A stretch of DNA of 64,000 bases from Bedellia somnulentella (taxonomy: Eukaryota > Arthropoda > Insecta > Lepidoptera > Bedelliidae), in contig OY755174.1 in NCBI GenBank assembly GCA_963576735.1, positions 9,796,001 through 9,860,000 on the forward strand, written 5' to 3'. The position numbers and the translations under genes were made by a program. Below, in pieces: positions 11,824-24,879 of this stretch. Every line of letters starts with the position of its first letter. Position 1 is the first letter of the stretch. Below the pieces are notes generated by a model. The model ran no database searches, was not told the origin of the DNA, and worked only from the letters and a program-made list of their open reading frames with translations.

Positions 11824-13859
11824 GTCAAAAAAGCCATTTTTTTCAGCATTAAACACAATACATTGTAATTTCTGGTATAATGTTTACATAAAAGTTATTT
11901 AAGCAAATACAACATTTCGTTAAAGCGAACATTTTAAAAGTAAATCGCTACATTGAGCGCCATACGATTGTAGAAATCTGTGTACATTATGGGGTGAGAA
12001 GGACCCGTTGCGGATTTAGTGGTACAAATCTTTCTGGCTTGGTCACGTTGCGGGAAAATGGCCTCTTAGCTGGCTTCGTAAGCTTATGTTTAGATTTCGC
12101 TTGAGTTGTTTATTGAATATGTTTGAATCCCCTCGCAGACCACTCTTTACTTTAATTTTATTGCTCAGTATTTTTTGCTTCTATTGCTACGCTCATAATA
12201 TTAAAATGTTCATATTTAAATCAAATAGTAAATAAGATACTTTTGCAAGTGTCATAATTTATTTATTATTATTTATGCCTTCATAATTTTAATACCTTTA
12301 CTAACTGCTATTATTTTCATCTTATGAGGTAACGATTACTTATTATGTAAATTTTACATTCATCCTGTCCGTTCCTGCTTTTAACCTATTTGTAATCTTG
12401 AAAATTTCAGGATGTTACTTAAAGTTTTTCTTTTGCAAATTTGTTCTTCATTTTGTCATTTTTAATCTATACGTACTAAATATTTTAACTGCGAATATCA
12501 ACACAGAAATTATATTTTATGTATAAACCACGAAGACTACGCAAGTTTCGTAGTCTTAATATTCGTAGCAAAGTTAAGAATGGCAAAAATTTGGGAATTG
12601 TTTTCTTCAAATTTACTTCAAGTTACTTATATTTGCACTTTTTTGTCATACAATATAAGTTTTTTTAAAAAAAAAATTCTGAAGTAGATGATTAGCAATA
12701 CTCGCAGAAACCCATTTTTTAATTAACCTAGAACCACAATGTAAAACAAATTTACAGTATGATTTTCTTAAACCAAGACTAAAATTTAATGAATGTGTTA
12801 AGAAATGAAACACAAACAATTTAATATCGGTGGTGGCATGTCGCACGTATGTGCCCGCCCCGCAACAGTTCGCTCGCAACAATATTGCGGGTTGAGCGTT
12901 AGCAAGCATTAGTTACCTATCTTTGCCGCGACAAATTGTCCCAACAACACTTCCAAGAACACGGTTAAAGAAATACTTTAACAGTTACCAGAAAGTGCTC
13001 TTTTGTACTCGTCTTATATTATATCACAGAGAATTATCAAAAAGTAAGTTCTTTTGTTAACTTTCCAATAGCCATAAGAAACTTTAACACTTAAATATTT
13101 TCTTGGATTGGTATCAAACATTAAAACCAAATTAATCAACTTTCTTTTCAATAAAACCTAAAAAAGTGATCCATACGAATGTATTTTTAACGAGCTTACG
13201 GCGTATGGAACTTTGTCGTTGGTGTACAAATAGGGATAATTAAGAGTCATTCCTGTAGGAAATCATTTGAATATTTTATGAATATTTCATATGGGTGCGG
13301 GCATAGCTACTGCGGCGAATTGTACAAATTCGTTTTGCGACGGTACTTGAATATCTTTCCGTGGCTTTCTTTGTGTTATCCTGTTCATTTTTTCAACTCT
13401 CATGTGAAGGGAAATATTTTTGCAAAGAAAAGAACTACGAAATCTATTGATGTATATGTTGCATATTTGAAATATGAATACGGCTAAATTTAAGCGCAAA
13501 AGTAAGCCTGTACTAATGCTTTAAAAAAAACTTAGGTTAGGTTTTTTTGTCATTTTTATATTAACCTTTTATATAGTAATGCTAAACTAAACTAAACTAT
13601 AAGTTATGTATGAAATTCATAGAATTCACTGAAAGTGGTGATAAGATTATAAACATAAATTCATAGCCCAAAAAACCCTTAAAAACCCTTAATACTTTAA
13701 GTAAGCTTCAAGATTACCTCCCATTCGCAACAGGAGCGGATCACAATAATAACACGCATATAAATTACACGCAAAACAAAAAACACATATCCTGCCATAC
13801 GCATAATACATATTACCCTCAGCGGGACCGAACCTGCAACATTTAAACTAGAAACTAGG

Positions 13860-14060
13860 CTTCTAACAGTGCAGCACGGACTTCGTCAAAACGACGAGCA
13901 GTCGCCCGCCGTCCCGTCCCGCCAACCACGGCGCGGCGGGGCGGCGGCGGCGCGGTGCATGAGCGTTTCATCGTCCGTGTAATTGCCGACAGTGTGTCGA
14001 CGCGGCTCCCATTAATCTCGCACTCGATAAAAAGCAACTCATCGGATTACAATACCACGT
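13860..14060. promoter_or_regulatory. GC-rich unique island
   Basis: Contains GGCGCGGCGGGGCGGCGGCG at about 13930 and CpG-rich unique flanks. No coding signal; regulatory role is speculative. Confidence 0.2.
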
Positions 14061-15149
14061 TTATACGTTGTGTAATGGAATAACGCTTCCCGGTTTCATA
14101 CACCATTTTGTATGCATGCTTAAACAAACTTGTAGCAAATTTCAAAATGTGCAGTTTTATAAAACCAAATTAAACAGCAGTGTTATGATCGCTTGAAAGT
14201 ACCTCAGTATTAAGAAATATTTTCTTATATCTAGCAAATATAATAATTTATCAAAGACCTAAATTATAAGCTAAAGATTAATTTAAATCAAAAATAAGAT
14301 GGTAGATATAAGTCGATGTAGTAACTTTGAATAAAATTGTAAGTATGAAAAGATTAACAAATGCTTCTGAAACGCTGGCGGTTCTCTAGGAAGGATAGTA
14401 CAAAGTGGTAATTGATAATTATATGACTAATGTTAAATTAAAAGCTGAGAAAAGCTTTACAGAAACCTTACTATGTGTATTGGTCTATTGATTCTTTCTA
14501 GAACGAGGGCTTACCCTTTTTTATATATCTGATTATGCGACATACAATTATGTCTTTATCTTTATACTTAGTGAAGCTTTATAAAAACTTACTACAGAAA
14601 CAGTGCTTTAATATACTATACTAGTTACTAAAATTAAAAGTTATTACCATATGTTGTATCGACGACGTCATGACGAAACCCAGAACCAAAAACCCTGAAT
14701 TTAACCGCCTTCTCTTCACGCTACTTCCCAAAAGGCTAAGATTTTACTGAATCTGAAGCTCTGGCTACTGATGTTAAGGGATTAATAGCCATGAAAATAT
14801 AGATAAAAGTATTTTATTAAATTCTATTTCAATTCGTTTGGAAGCAAAAATCTTTTAGTAAGTTAGTTATCGACAAAGAAACAAAAAGCAAAAGATTCCA
14901 GAACCGTGTCTTCTTTAGCTAGAACATTCGCACTAAATTGAATTTGTACACGCTGCCTGAGACGGCCACCCGTTTGTTCTACTAACTAACTTCAAAATAC
15001 ACAACAGCTATCTTTTGTCCAGCATTGCCATCACACAATGCTTGGATATCGACAAAATAATGTTTCGTTTTAAATTGCTTAAGCTAAAGTAAGCGTTGTT
15101 TTTGTTTTCGATCGAGTTTTCGTAGCAATATGTATAGGATATCGGAGTA

Positions 15150-15290
15150 TCGGAGTGTCTACGAGAGAATGGAAAGTGCGCCCCGGTCTAATAGCGAGCG
15201 AGTGAAAACACATTTGTCTTGTCCCGGCCCGTTAGCGTATATATTACACAGCTCTGAGACATAGCCCCGCTGCGTGCTCTTTCGCTGTGC
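15150..15290. promoter_or_regulatory. CpG-rich unique island
   Basis: A CpG-rich block in AT-rich surroundings without repeat-family features. Candidate regulatory sequence only. Confidence 0.15.
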
Positions 15291-16857
15291 ACAACTTTTC
15301 ATTCTTATATTTAAATTAACCTTTTACCAATTCATTATTGCCAACAAAGTGATATAATATTTGATCATACCCAATGAATCAGAATAAAACATTGCTGTTT
15401 TAGTGATAATAATGTTTGAGATTCTGTTTTTAGCCTTAACTCAATTTCGAATCAAAATTAAGTGTAAAATGGTGTGTGAGGGTTCAAAAAGTTAAGACAC
15501 TTCTGCACTGTAAGGAAACAGCGCTAAATAAAATATTTAAAAAAAAAGTTGATGCATTCATGTTGGGTAGGGTGGAATTAAATTAAATTTGGTAACATTC
15601 TAACATTTACGCCAATAGGAACCCTATCCCCCTAACTAAGTTAAAAACCTGTAAGTAGGGGTCATAGAGTGATTTTGTTATTTTAACTAATAGCCTACTT
15701 GATCAATCGCAGAGTAGTATATATCTTAACTTTTACAATCCCGAAATTAATCAGCTCGAATTCTTATTAAAGTATGAGCGGTTTGAAACATGTTAGCGAG
15801 ATAGTAGAAGTTGCTCGAGTAGGTAGTTGGCCGGCGCCAAACAGTCTCCACACTTTTGTCCCCTCTAAATCTTACGGCAGTAACACCGCTTCATAATGCA
15901 AGCGTGGCACAAACATGACTATGTGCGCCAACCTTGTTAAGTGGTTTGGAAGAAAAACATCACAAAAACTTTTTTATTGCTATAAGCCATTTATGCTATC
16001 GTGATATAAGACCAATCTCTGCTACTACGAACACATCGCTTGTTTCCAGAGGTATTAAACATTTGTAACACGAAATCAGAATTCTGACTGAATTTCATTT
16101 TTAGTAAAGGATGTCATTTGTGAAAACGTGTAATGCAAGTTTAAGCAATTTGTCTCTCTTGATAGTAATACTTTTTAATTTGTGAAAGTTAATTTCATAT
16201 TCTGTAGCCGTAGAGTGTGCAATTTTGCTACTTGAGAAGTTGGCAAAACAACCCTCGTCGGCGGCGCACTGCCGGTTTTTTGTGGTCGAGGCTTCCTAAT
16301 AATAACCTTTGTAATTCTTCAAGTGAAACTTTGAAAAGTTTATAAGTGTGCCTCAAAGCGAGTTGCTCTTCATAAATTATGAAACAATCTGCTACCTTCC
16401 CTCTTATTCTAAAGCGAAATTACCCTACTCGCTGCGGGTTCAAAGATATTATACAATCATTGAATGGCTTGGAGTGGATTAGACATGCATCTTATGCATA
16501 TATTTTTATATTAAAATATCTAAAAGTAGTGTTTAAGAGACACTCATGAATTAAAATCTATGAGTTAGAGCTGCATATTCACTGACACAAAGATGTGGTG
16601 GCAAAAAATATTACTGAAAAACTTAAATCATATAAAGTCAGGATAAATAGTCTCTGCTTATCCCAATGAGACATTGTTTCGTTAGGATAAGCAAGAAAGT
16701 TAGTAAATATGATCAAGATCAATGCATCACGACGACAGAACATATCAAGTAATTGAAGTTAAACCAAACATACATATGGTCACGGCTATAAGCTAACATC
16801 TTATAAAACACTTATAGGTCAATCCTATGCTTATATAAGCCTTGTGTAAGTAGTTTC

Positions 16858-17110
16858 ATTGTGTCATGCCGTCTTAGAATAACACTAACCCTATTGGTTT
16901 ACTTCCAGCGTAGGCCACACGAGGCGACTAAGGCTATTGGGGCATTGCTTAAATAGTGATTGTTGAGCGATGTTGAGCCATCAACGTCCTTAATAATGCA
17001 AGCTTTTCTCCCGTTCTATTTTCAAATGTAACTGAAGAGCTTAAGCTTTGACTTCTCTGATTTTGGATTTTATAGCCGTGAATTTAGGTATATTTATAGT
17101 ATGGGTATGG
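16858..17110 (-). repeat. (TATG)n-tailed repeat, copy 4 (old)
   Basis: Strongly diverged copy recognisable by GCCGTCTTAGAATAACACTA, GGCGACTAAGGCTATTGGGG and TTATAGCCGTGAATTTAG in the correct order and spacing. Confidence 0.6.
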
Positions 17111-17362
17111 GCAGCAGTTTTAATAGATACCTAATTTAGTACTACTTTTACAAATAAAAGAACACGAGTCTAACAAATAATCAATTTATTAGCATATCTA
17201 AAATATTATATCTTTTTCGCTTTAAAAACAACGCTGTATACAGAGAGGATTCCACGACTCGACTTACTGTGCATTTTCCGCGAATACATTGGTGCACAAC
17301 AGACTGGAATATAATTTTAGATAAAACGCAAAAGGCCAAGAATCACTAAAATATTTTAAAAC

Positions 17363-17552
17363 ACATACATACATTACGGCTATAAATCCCTAAAAGGGGT
17401 AGCTAGAGCTTTGGAATAAGAAATTCCTTAGCCACTTTTTGAAGTTGAGTGGAGAAAATATGGTAATAATTTAATATTTTTGGTGATGAGTTTCCTACCA
17501 CATCGCCCAAAAATACGAATGGGGTTATGCTCTTCTAAACCGACACTACTTT
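17363..17552 (+). repeat. (TATG)n-tailed repeat, copy 5 (internally shortened)
   Basis: Starts with CATACATACATTACGGCTAT and keeps CCTTAGCCACTTTTTGAAGT and ACCACATCGCCCAAAAATAC. The block with CCCCAATACCGTTAGTCG is missing. Confidence 0.75.
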
Positions 17553-17689
17553 AAATTAATAGACATTATAATAAAATTAATGATGCCAATATGATCACTG
17601 TTATGTCAAAATGCGTAAGATATGTAACAAAGCGAGCGTCTCTAGCCAACCCTCAATTCGCATGTCTCCCGTACTCTACTTGTCAACTA

Positions 17690-17760
17690 TATTGAAGCCC
17701 CCCGCCCCCCGTGCCGCACCACCGCCCTGCCGCGGTTCCCTACCGACCCCGCCGCACAAC
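17690..17760. promoter_or_regulatory. C-rich island
   Basis: About 70 bp rich in CCCCGCCCCCCGTGCCGC-type sequence. It could be a short regulatory block or a composition accident. Confidence 0.15.
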
Positions 17761-18109
17761 GAAGAATATTTTTTGCGGGGACATCATAATAATAGCTCTG
17801 TATTACTTCACGAGAAATTCCAAGAAGTTTATAACTCGAGATGAGTTTCGTGTTCCTTGTCATAAATAATAAAGCGGTCGTCGACAACATTGTTGTACAG
17901 ATTTTAAGAGATGTAATCATTTCTCGTTCTGTGTTTAAAGTTTACTTCTAACTTCTCAACAAGTCAATGTCAAATTGCTAATGCTACGTTAGACATTAAA
18001 AACTTTGAATATCGGACAAGTACTTAATTTAACTATCAGTCTACGAGTATAACTATGATGGTGGAATAATTATTAATTATAGTTAAACCATAGGTTTATG
18101 TCGGGAAGC

Positions 18110-18560
18110 ATTCAACTCACATTTGACCCGGATATGTGCGTCGTAAATTGATAGAGGCACCCAAAGTAATAACGAAGACAGAACACTATTCCGTTGTCTA
18201 CAAATTCTACTTAAGTTAATGGATAAGTTGTGATCGTAAGTTTACTTTATGTTTTCAGGTAGATGGACTTAGATCGGAAAGTTTCCTTCGTTAATTTGAA
18301 CAAGTCGAGTTTCGCAGTTCACAATACTGACAGGAAAGACTAACTCGCGGACGCTCGATTCCCGATTCTCTCGTTCGCCTGTCTGGGCTCCACAGAATTC
18401 TGATTAATTAGCAAGAGCTCTGAAACACATTCTAATGTTTGCAATGCGGACGACTCGCAGTCGTGAAACGTATATTTACTTAGAGTTTTCTCAGTTTTAT
18501 TATGGAACGTACGAATTTTGTTGACTCGGTAACGTGGTGTCTAGAATAATACGGAAATTG
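18110..18560. promoter_or_regulatory. CpG-rich, repeat-free block
   Basis: Balanced base composition and many CpG sites compared with its flanks; no repeat or coding signal. Candidate conserved non-coding block. Confidence 0.2.
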
Positions 18561-18659
18561 CTCACAATTGGCATAATGAATAATATTTATTTTCGATGGG
18601 ATGGGGGACTTAACACTTGTATGGTTTTATATTGATCATTTATATTGTATTTACTGATG

Positions 18660-18745
18660 TAATAATATTTAAAAAAAGTCGGATAAAGTGGAGATAGTCT
18701 CTGCCAACCCCAATGGGAAATAATTGCGTGAGTATATGTAAGTTC
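18660..18745 (+). mobile_element. 3' end of an RTE-like LINE (fragment)
   Basis: The string GATAGTCTCTGCCAACCCCA followed by GCGTGAGTATATGTAAG matches the 3' end shared by other LINE fragments in the window (24530, 32040, 36716). It is extremely 5'-truncated. Confidence 0.5.
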
Positions 18746-18984
18746 CAGTATATCTAGATACTTTTTCATTGTATCAAAACGCATTTTTAACCTAATCTAA
18801 AAATGCCAATTATAAATATATTATGGAAATCTTATACAACAATTCTTAATATTTTTGTCATGAATCTAATTATCTGTATGTCCAAACAGTGATTATAGAT
18901 AAATAATCTAAAAATATAAAAAGTTTTAAACTACAAATATTTTGAAATACCATTTCTTTATAGAAAAAATCAGAAAATAATAGC

Positions 18985-19186
18985 AGATGTGACAGTGTAT
19001 TCGTACAAAACGGCGATAGGCCTGCCCCCTATCACGTGAGTACACTGTCTAAGCAAAACGTGGGTACCTTCTCTGGACACTAGATGGCGCTGCCATGTGA
19101 GTTCAGAAGTATTTGTACCTCTGCCAACCCCTTCGGGGATAAACGGCGTGAACGTTTATGTTATGTTATATGTTATGTTATGTTTT
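18985..19186 (+). mobile_element. tRNA-derived SINE, 5'-truncated, (TTATG)n tail
   Basis: Matches the 3' half of the full-length SINE at 34841-35220: GTGACAGTGTATTCGTACAA, GGCGATAGGCCTGCCCC, CTCTGCCAACCCCTTCGGGG, then a GTTATGTTATG tail. The tRNA-like head is missing. Confidence 0.85.
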
Positions 19187-20781
19187 TTTTTCAGATGTGT
19201 CATTATTATTTTACGGTTTATGACCGTTTTGGCGATTTTATAAACTGTGTTTGGTAAAATAATACGGTGCTCTTACAAAAAAAAGCAACATCTACCAAAA
19301 AAGCACATAAACAGTGCTTGAAAAACTAATCACAAAAAGTATAGTTCGCCGAGAAGCGCCGTCGTTGGCAGGTCAACATGCGACTATTGTTTCAAGTGGC
19401 GTCTGCCCCAAGTTTCCCTTGCAACTAATATTAGTCAATTAGGTATTCAGGACGCGCCCGAGCCTTGCCGTGGAGCTCTGCTGGCCGCTACTGCCACACG
19501 CTTCCACCCCTACTTTGCTTTCTCAGTTTCTCGGCTTCGACGCGACCTGACGTCCTGAACAACGCAAATTGATACTAACTGTACAGTTAAACCTCGTCTT
19601 CACTGTGGATTTCTTTTGCTATCAAAATGTTTATAAGTCTGTTATTTAACACAAAGATAATATAGTTTTACTAAGTTGCAATTTTATAATTATCAAACTG
19701 AATTCATTAGACCCACGATTGTTAAAAGAAAAAGAGAAAAACTAGGTTCATGGTTTCCCCTTAAACTTTTCCGGAAATTTATATATAATGGTATAAATTC
19801 TTAAAGTGCGCATCAGAACTTTACCCGAAAAAACTTGAACTTATCGCCTAAAGTTTGACAACGATGTCGTTAAAGCAATTGTCGCTTGCATTCTAGTTTT
19901 TGAAAAATTTGCTTGTTTTAATGTAAACTCAAGTTTTTATAGTTGTTACTTCAGTAACTTTTTAAATAAATTAACAACATTTCTACTACAGTAGTAAAAG
20001 ACATACATTTAAAAGTCTTAAGTTTATATAATTTGCAGAGACCATCATGATAAGGATTGGTCTTTCTAATACGACAGTATCAAACAAAAAAATGTGAAAT
20101 CTGAATATTTCAATTATTAAGCTTTGTAATATGATATTCCTAAACAGGAATATATGCCAAATCAACTCTAAATTTTGTGAATTTAAGTGACTTAAAAAGA
20201 ATGTCACTTTCAGTTATGCTGTGACACATTTGCCTTCTAAAAATTCGGTTATGAAATCCAGTTAGGAATAGCATACGAAATGGCAAACTTATTTATATTT
20301 CCGTGGTATATCCACATCGGCAAGTAAAAAAGTTGTAGCTAGGTTTATTTTAATGCCTCCTTTAGTTACGTATTCGCAGTAGAACTTCAGACGCCGGAAG
20401 CTTCTCTTTTGCAACAAACGCGCTCCGAGAAATATTCCAAAAATTTCCCCCAACAACATCCAGCATCAAAAGAAACAAACTTGTACTAAAGTATCGTAAT
20501 TTAAATGATGTCTTTATTCTCAACCTACAGTTTTGTAATTTTCCTACGAGCATTTCCATCTTTTTAAAAACATTTCCTGATTTTTATGAGTTAAGTGTTC
20601 ACTTTATAACAATGCTAAAATGGGGTTGAAAATGGTTTTAAAGTCGTGCTGTAAATTCATTACAGTTGGCAGAAGTTGTTCATTGAATATTTGGAAAATT
20701 GGTTTCAGAAACAAAGACAATAAAAAAATCAATTAGGCTGGTGGGATTAATTAAACAGTCAATTCAAATTGATAAAATAAC
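19187..20781. other. Non-coding stretch
   Basis: No exon or known repeat seen. A CpG-rich block at about 19340-19600 (containing GAGAAGCGCCGTCGTTGGCA) stands out and could be regulatory; the rest is AT-rich. Confidence 0.45.
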
Positions 20782-21412
20782 AAAAAACCGGCCAAGTGCG
20801 AGTCGGATCGCGCACTAAGGGTTCCGTACTATCATATATATAGAAAATCCCGTTTGTGTGAAAATCATGGGAGCCAAATTAGGTAAGTAATTTGATTTAT
20901 GACGTTTAAAAATAGAACTACGGGCTAGATCTCATTCAAACCAATTTTCGTTAGTAGTTTGTATAGTAATACACATCATATATTTTTTTCAGTTTTATCA
21001 TGCCCATATTTTAGAAGTTACGGGGGGGGGGACACACATTTTAGCACTTTGAAAAAGTCTCTCGCGCAAACTATTCAGTTTTGAAAAAAATGATATAAGA
21101 AACCTCAACATCATTTTCAAATACCTTTTGATAAATACCCCACACGTATAGGTTTGATGAAAAAAAAAATTTTGAGTTTCAGTTCTATGTATGGGGAACC
21201 CTAAAAATTTTGGTTTTTTTTTCAGATTTTATTTTAAAATCTTAATGCGGTTTACAGAATACATCTACGCACCAATTTCCAATAATGTAGTTCTTATAGT
21301 TTCGGAATAAACTGGCTGTGACATACGGACGGACGGACGGACGGACAGACAGACAGACATGACGAATCTATAAGGGTCCCGTTTTTGCCATTTGGCTACG
21401 GAACCCTAAAAA
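20782..21412 (+). mobile_element. Lepidopteran interspersed repeat with ACCGGCCAAGTGCGAGTCGG end
   Basis: It begins ACCGGCCAAGTGCGAGTCGG and GGGTTCCGTAC and ends GCCATTTGGCTACGGAACCC plus an A-rich tail. Inside is a (GGAC)n(AGAC)n run at about 21327-21358. I recognise these ends as very common in lepidopteran genomes, but I am unsure of the class. No protein is encoded. About 630 bp, apparently complete. Confidence 0.7.
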
Positions 21413-21685
21413 CGAGATATCAATATCAAACAAATTAAATTAACTATCATTACAACGGTCGGAATGTTTTTCAGTATTATAAAATCAATTATCGATTAAC
21501 TCAGCTATTAATAGTATTTCGAATGTGTGTGACCTATTATGAATTAGCAGGGTATTAATTACTACTACTGTGAAAGTAGCATGGAGCGACGGTTCAAAGC
21601 ACAGAAAAGTTGTGCACTAAAATTAACTTAGAAAGAATTTATTCACAAGCTCTGACCATGCTAAAACTTTCATTTTTATTTGCAA

Positions 21686-22010
21686 CTAGTGGTCCGCCCC
21701 GGCTTCACACGGCTGGTGTTAATTATTTATCAGAACTTAACCCCTACACTATTAAGCGTGATGAAAAATAGCCTATGTTGCTTCTGAAAGTTGTAGCTTT
21801 CCATTCAAAATCGATCAAATTGTTGCGGAGCCTTTTCATTACCAACACACAAACATATAAACAAATCTTCTCTCCGTTTAATATTATAAAAATTATCCTA
21901 TGTCCTTTTCCTGGTTCTAAGCTACCTCTTCACCAATTTTCAGCCAAATCAGTTCATTCGTTCTTGAGTTACAAATAGTGTAACTAACACCATTTTCTTT
22001 TATAAGCAGT
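21686..22010 (-). mobile_element. Helitron 3' end, minus orientation
   Basis: On the minus strand the sequence ends CCGTGTGAAGCCGGGGCGG then ACCACTAG followed by T. That is a GC hairpin just before a CTAG terminus, as in lepidopteran Helitrons that insert between A and T. The 5' extent is uncertain and no protein is encoded. Confidence 0.6.
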
Positions 22011-22064
22011 CTATTGGCATAAAGCAATATAGAGAAATTAAATTAACAAAACATCAGTAATATA

Positions 22065-22313
22065 ACATACATACGTACATATACTCACGGCTATAATTCC
22101 CTAGAAGGGGTAGCCAGAGCTAAGGAATTAGAAATTCCTCAGCCACTCTTGGAAGTTGCGTGGGGAAAAGATCGTAAAATAAAGGTTGTTGGTGATGGGT
22201 CTCCAACCGCATCGCCCAAAAATCCCTTAAAAGCCCCAATACCGTTAGTCGCCTCTTACGTACACCCACCGGAAGAAATGGGGTAGTGCTATTCTAAGCC
22301 GACACTACACAGC
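22065..22313 (+). repeat. (TATG)n-tailed repeat, copy 6
   Basis: Full-length and close to the family consensus: CTCACGGCTATAATTCCC, GGTCTCCAACCGCATCGCCC, ACCGTTAGTCGCCTCTTACG, ending GCCGACACTACACAGC. Probably one of the younger copies. Confidence 0.85.
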
Positions 22314-22469
22314 AGTATATAACAATTAACTTAATAAATCTATAAAATGCTTTATTTATAATATCTTCATAAAACGTATCTTTTCGATTAAGATGAAAAT
22401 TAAATTGCGGCAATCCATTATATCGACAACAAACCAAATCAGATTTTTCTTATCATTGTTATAAATGAA

Positions 22470-22640
22470 ACAAATCTCCCTCCGAGCGTCGCGCGACCGG
22501 CTAATCTTGTAATAAATCATCACTTAGACCGAGTAATCACCATAAGCCTCATACTCGGTGGCGAGCGGCGATCTGTGATCACCCTCATTCATCATACAAC
22601 GATGGCTTGTATCAAATAAACATTACGGCAACCTCGGAAG
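22470..22640. promoter_or_regulatory. CpG-rich unique island
   Basis: CpG-rich, repeat-free sequence including CGAGCGTCGCGCGACCGG, in AT-rich DNA. Candidate conserved regulatory block. Confidence 0.25.
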
Positions 22641-23639
22641 TCCTTTTATATCACGATCGCACTTTTTTTACTTCAGTATGCTGCATATTTCCTATCGATG
22701 ATTATACATTAGACTTTAATCCGTGCGCACACATGTGGCTTGGCATTTGAAATTATCTGTCGGATTTGTCAGCATTCATCATTGAGTAGCGCCCTCTTTT
22801 CAAAATCTAAATGTGATCTTGTAGGATTGGCGGCGTGGTGGGTAACAAAAAGTAATTTACGGAGCTAGTGCGATATGAATTTTAAATTTGTAAGGGTGGT
22901 GTGCAGTGGCCGCGTGAAACCCTAAGGAGGAAAGAACCCTCGGCGACGGAACCAAGGACATAGATCTAACCCTTACTCATCTTATAACGATTGACAAACA
23001 CTTTGGCTATTACAATATTATAATGGATCGGGTCATATTTAGTATCGATAGTTTAATAATACAAATAAAACAAAAAAGTTTTTAGGTGATAAATCCTCTA
23101 TCGTCACCGCTTCGCTAAGCTAAAAGTACATAAAGTTCATTCGCACATAAAAGATAAAATCACAAAGTTAAAGGGCAGACAGGAGAACCCTAATAGTTGC
23201 AAATTAAAAGGCCCGAGTCCCTAGCGAGGGTCCCCTCGGAGCGCGTAGAGATGTCCTCAGCGCTCAGCTCTCCTCGCACAATCGATCATTAATTGTGTTT
23301 AGTCACATTTACGCGCCACATGTTGTCCAACTATGGCATTTAAATTAGTTTTGATAAATACGTTATGGATTATTGCTACTCGTGTTCAACTGACGTTAAA
23401 TATTATCTTCAAAATTGGTGTTAAGTTCCCAGTTTATAAAAGTAGATTGATAGATACATATTAAGATATACTCACGTATATATTCCCAAGGCATAGCAAA
23501 GCTCAGCTTTTGAGATTGGAAGCAAGAATAGGTGACACAACGAAAAAATCATATGACATAGGGTTCAGTCTATTTCAACTTAGAGCATAAGCAGGAGAAT
23601 TTTTGTGAACACAGTATTAAGACTTATGTTTAAATTCCA
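22641..23639. other. Non-coding stretch
   Basis: No exon or mobile element recognised. A CpG-rich spot lies at about 23200-23290 (GGTCCCCTCGGAGCGCG). Confidence 0.4.
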
Positions 23640-23990
23640 GTTCATAAATTCAAATTCATTTATTTGGTACACTACAATTAAGTTTCTTGACGTTTGACAT
23701 TCACTCCAGGATAAATAGCAGGTTTACCTTAGCATAAAAAATATATTTTATATAATGTTTTTTTTTACATTAAACAATACAAAACATTTAATTTAAATCC
23801 AATTCCAAGTAAAAAGTATTCTAACATAAACTATAACAGTTAAATAAAGACGCCGAAGGAACGTAGTCGACACCGGTGCGGTCGGTGGCACGACACGGGT
23901 CGAGAGCAAAGCGACCCGGCACATTAATTTGTATCAAGAATTTGTACAGATTTCCCGCCACGACTACACTAGCGTTTTCACCACCGTCTA
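23640..23990 (-). mobile_element. LINE 3' fragment (putative)
   Basis: Read on the minus strand, this ends in AAATAAATGAATTTGAATTT, a 3' tail typical of several insect LINEs. The adjoining 23843-23990 is GC-rich and could be part of the same element or host DNA. No reverse transcriptase motif is seen. Confidence 0.35.
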
Positions 23991-24529
23991 CTGTTCACAC
24001 TTATTAAGGGGGTGCATCCCTGCGACAGATGTAAGGGAGGGCCCGTTGCGTGCCTAATACTGGGAATGATCACGCTCGATTTAATAAAACTCTTACAACA
24101 TTTGATTCTCAGGAATTTAGGAGTCAGTTCGTTTTATGCGTCACAGTAGCACAACGAGAAAAAACCGTAAACCAAAACGTGCTTGGAATACATTTCGGTG
24201 GATTTCTTATCGACGGCAATTGAGATGAGTACTTATGGCTTTTCGAGTGGCTCGGCTTCGTTTAATTTGTTGTTTCAGCGTGGAATTTTTATTAACGTTT
24301 CCCCTCTTTAAACATTTTGAAAGAGAGTATAATATCACGCCTCTAAAATACAAAGTAAATGCTCACTTTTTTAAGTTGTTATGGGAGCATAGAGAGGTTC
24401 CATGGAAGTAAATTAGTGAATGGTAATGTTAGTAAACCACAGAGGATTCATCTAGATCAAATAGAAAATGTGATAAAAAAGCAAGCATCCGAAGTATAAG
24501 AAATATAATTGCATGTATGAAAATATTAA

Positions 24530-24605
24530 TGAATGTAAATGAAGCTCGAGCGGTTTGTGAGGATTGTACAAAGTGGCGGTTGATAGTCTCTCCCTATGTA
24601 TGTAT
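24530..24605 (+). mobile_element. 3' end of an RTE-like LINE (fragment)
   Basis: Contains CGAGCGGTTTGTGAGGATTG, TACAAAGTGGCGGTTGATAG and TCTCTCCCTATGTATGTATC, the same order as the 3' ends at 36716-36835 and 32040-32150. No coding part remains. Confidence 0.5.
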
Positions 24606-24879
24606 CAACTCTGACTTTCGTATTGATTCAGTGAAGCTAGCTCAGAATGGAATCTCTAATAATTGTCACACTTGACTAGATGCGGGACGGTTAAGGATGG
24701 GCTGTGTGTAAACATTGTTTCATTAAACGCCTGAGGAGTTTAATCCGACCTTCATCAAAGTATTGCTCACAATGAATAAATTAATTTTGAATCAAACGCA
24801 CATGATTTTATGACACATATTACAAGCCATTTCATTACAATAAACAATAATAGCCCAGCACTCGTACAAATTGCAATTC

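Larger units (their letters stand above)
11824..16857. other. Non-coding stretch, no gene seen
   Basis: AT-rich sequence without exons or clear repeats. It contains two CpG-rich spots (13860-14060 and 15150-15290) and short hairpins such as AAGACTACG/CGTAGTCTT near 12533-12559. A fragment resembling the (TATG)n-repeat start (GGTCACGGCTATAAGC) lies near 16779. Confidence 0.5.

Noticed and set aside
16767..16860. Second complete (TATG)n-tailed repeat
   Set aside because: Only ACATACATATGGTCACGGCT matches the family start; the rest does not follow, so I kept it out of the copy list.
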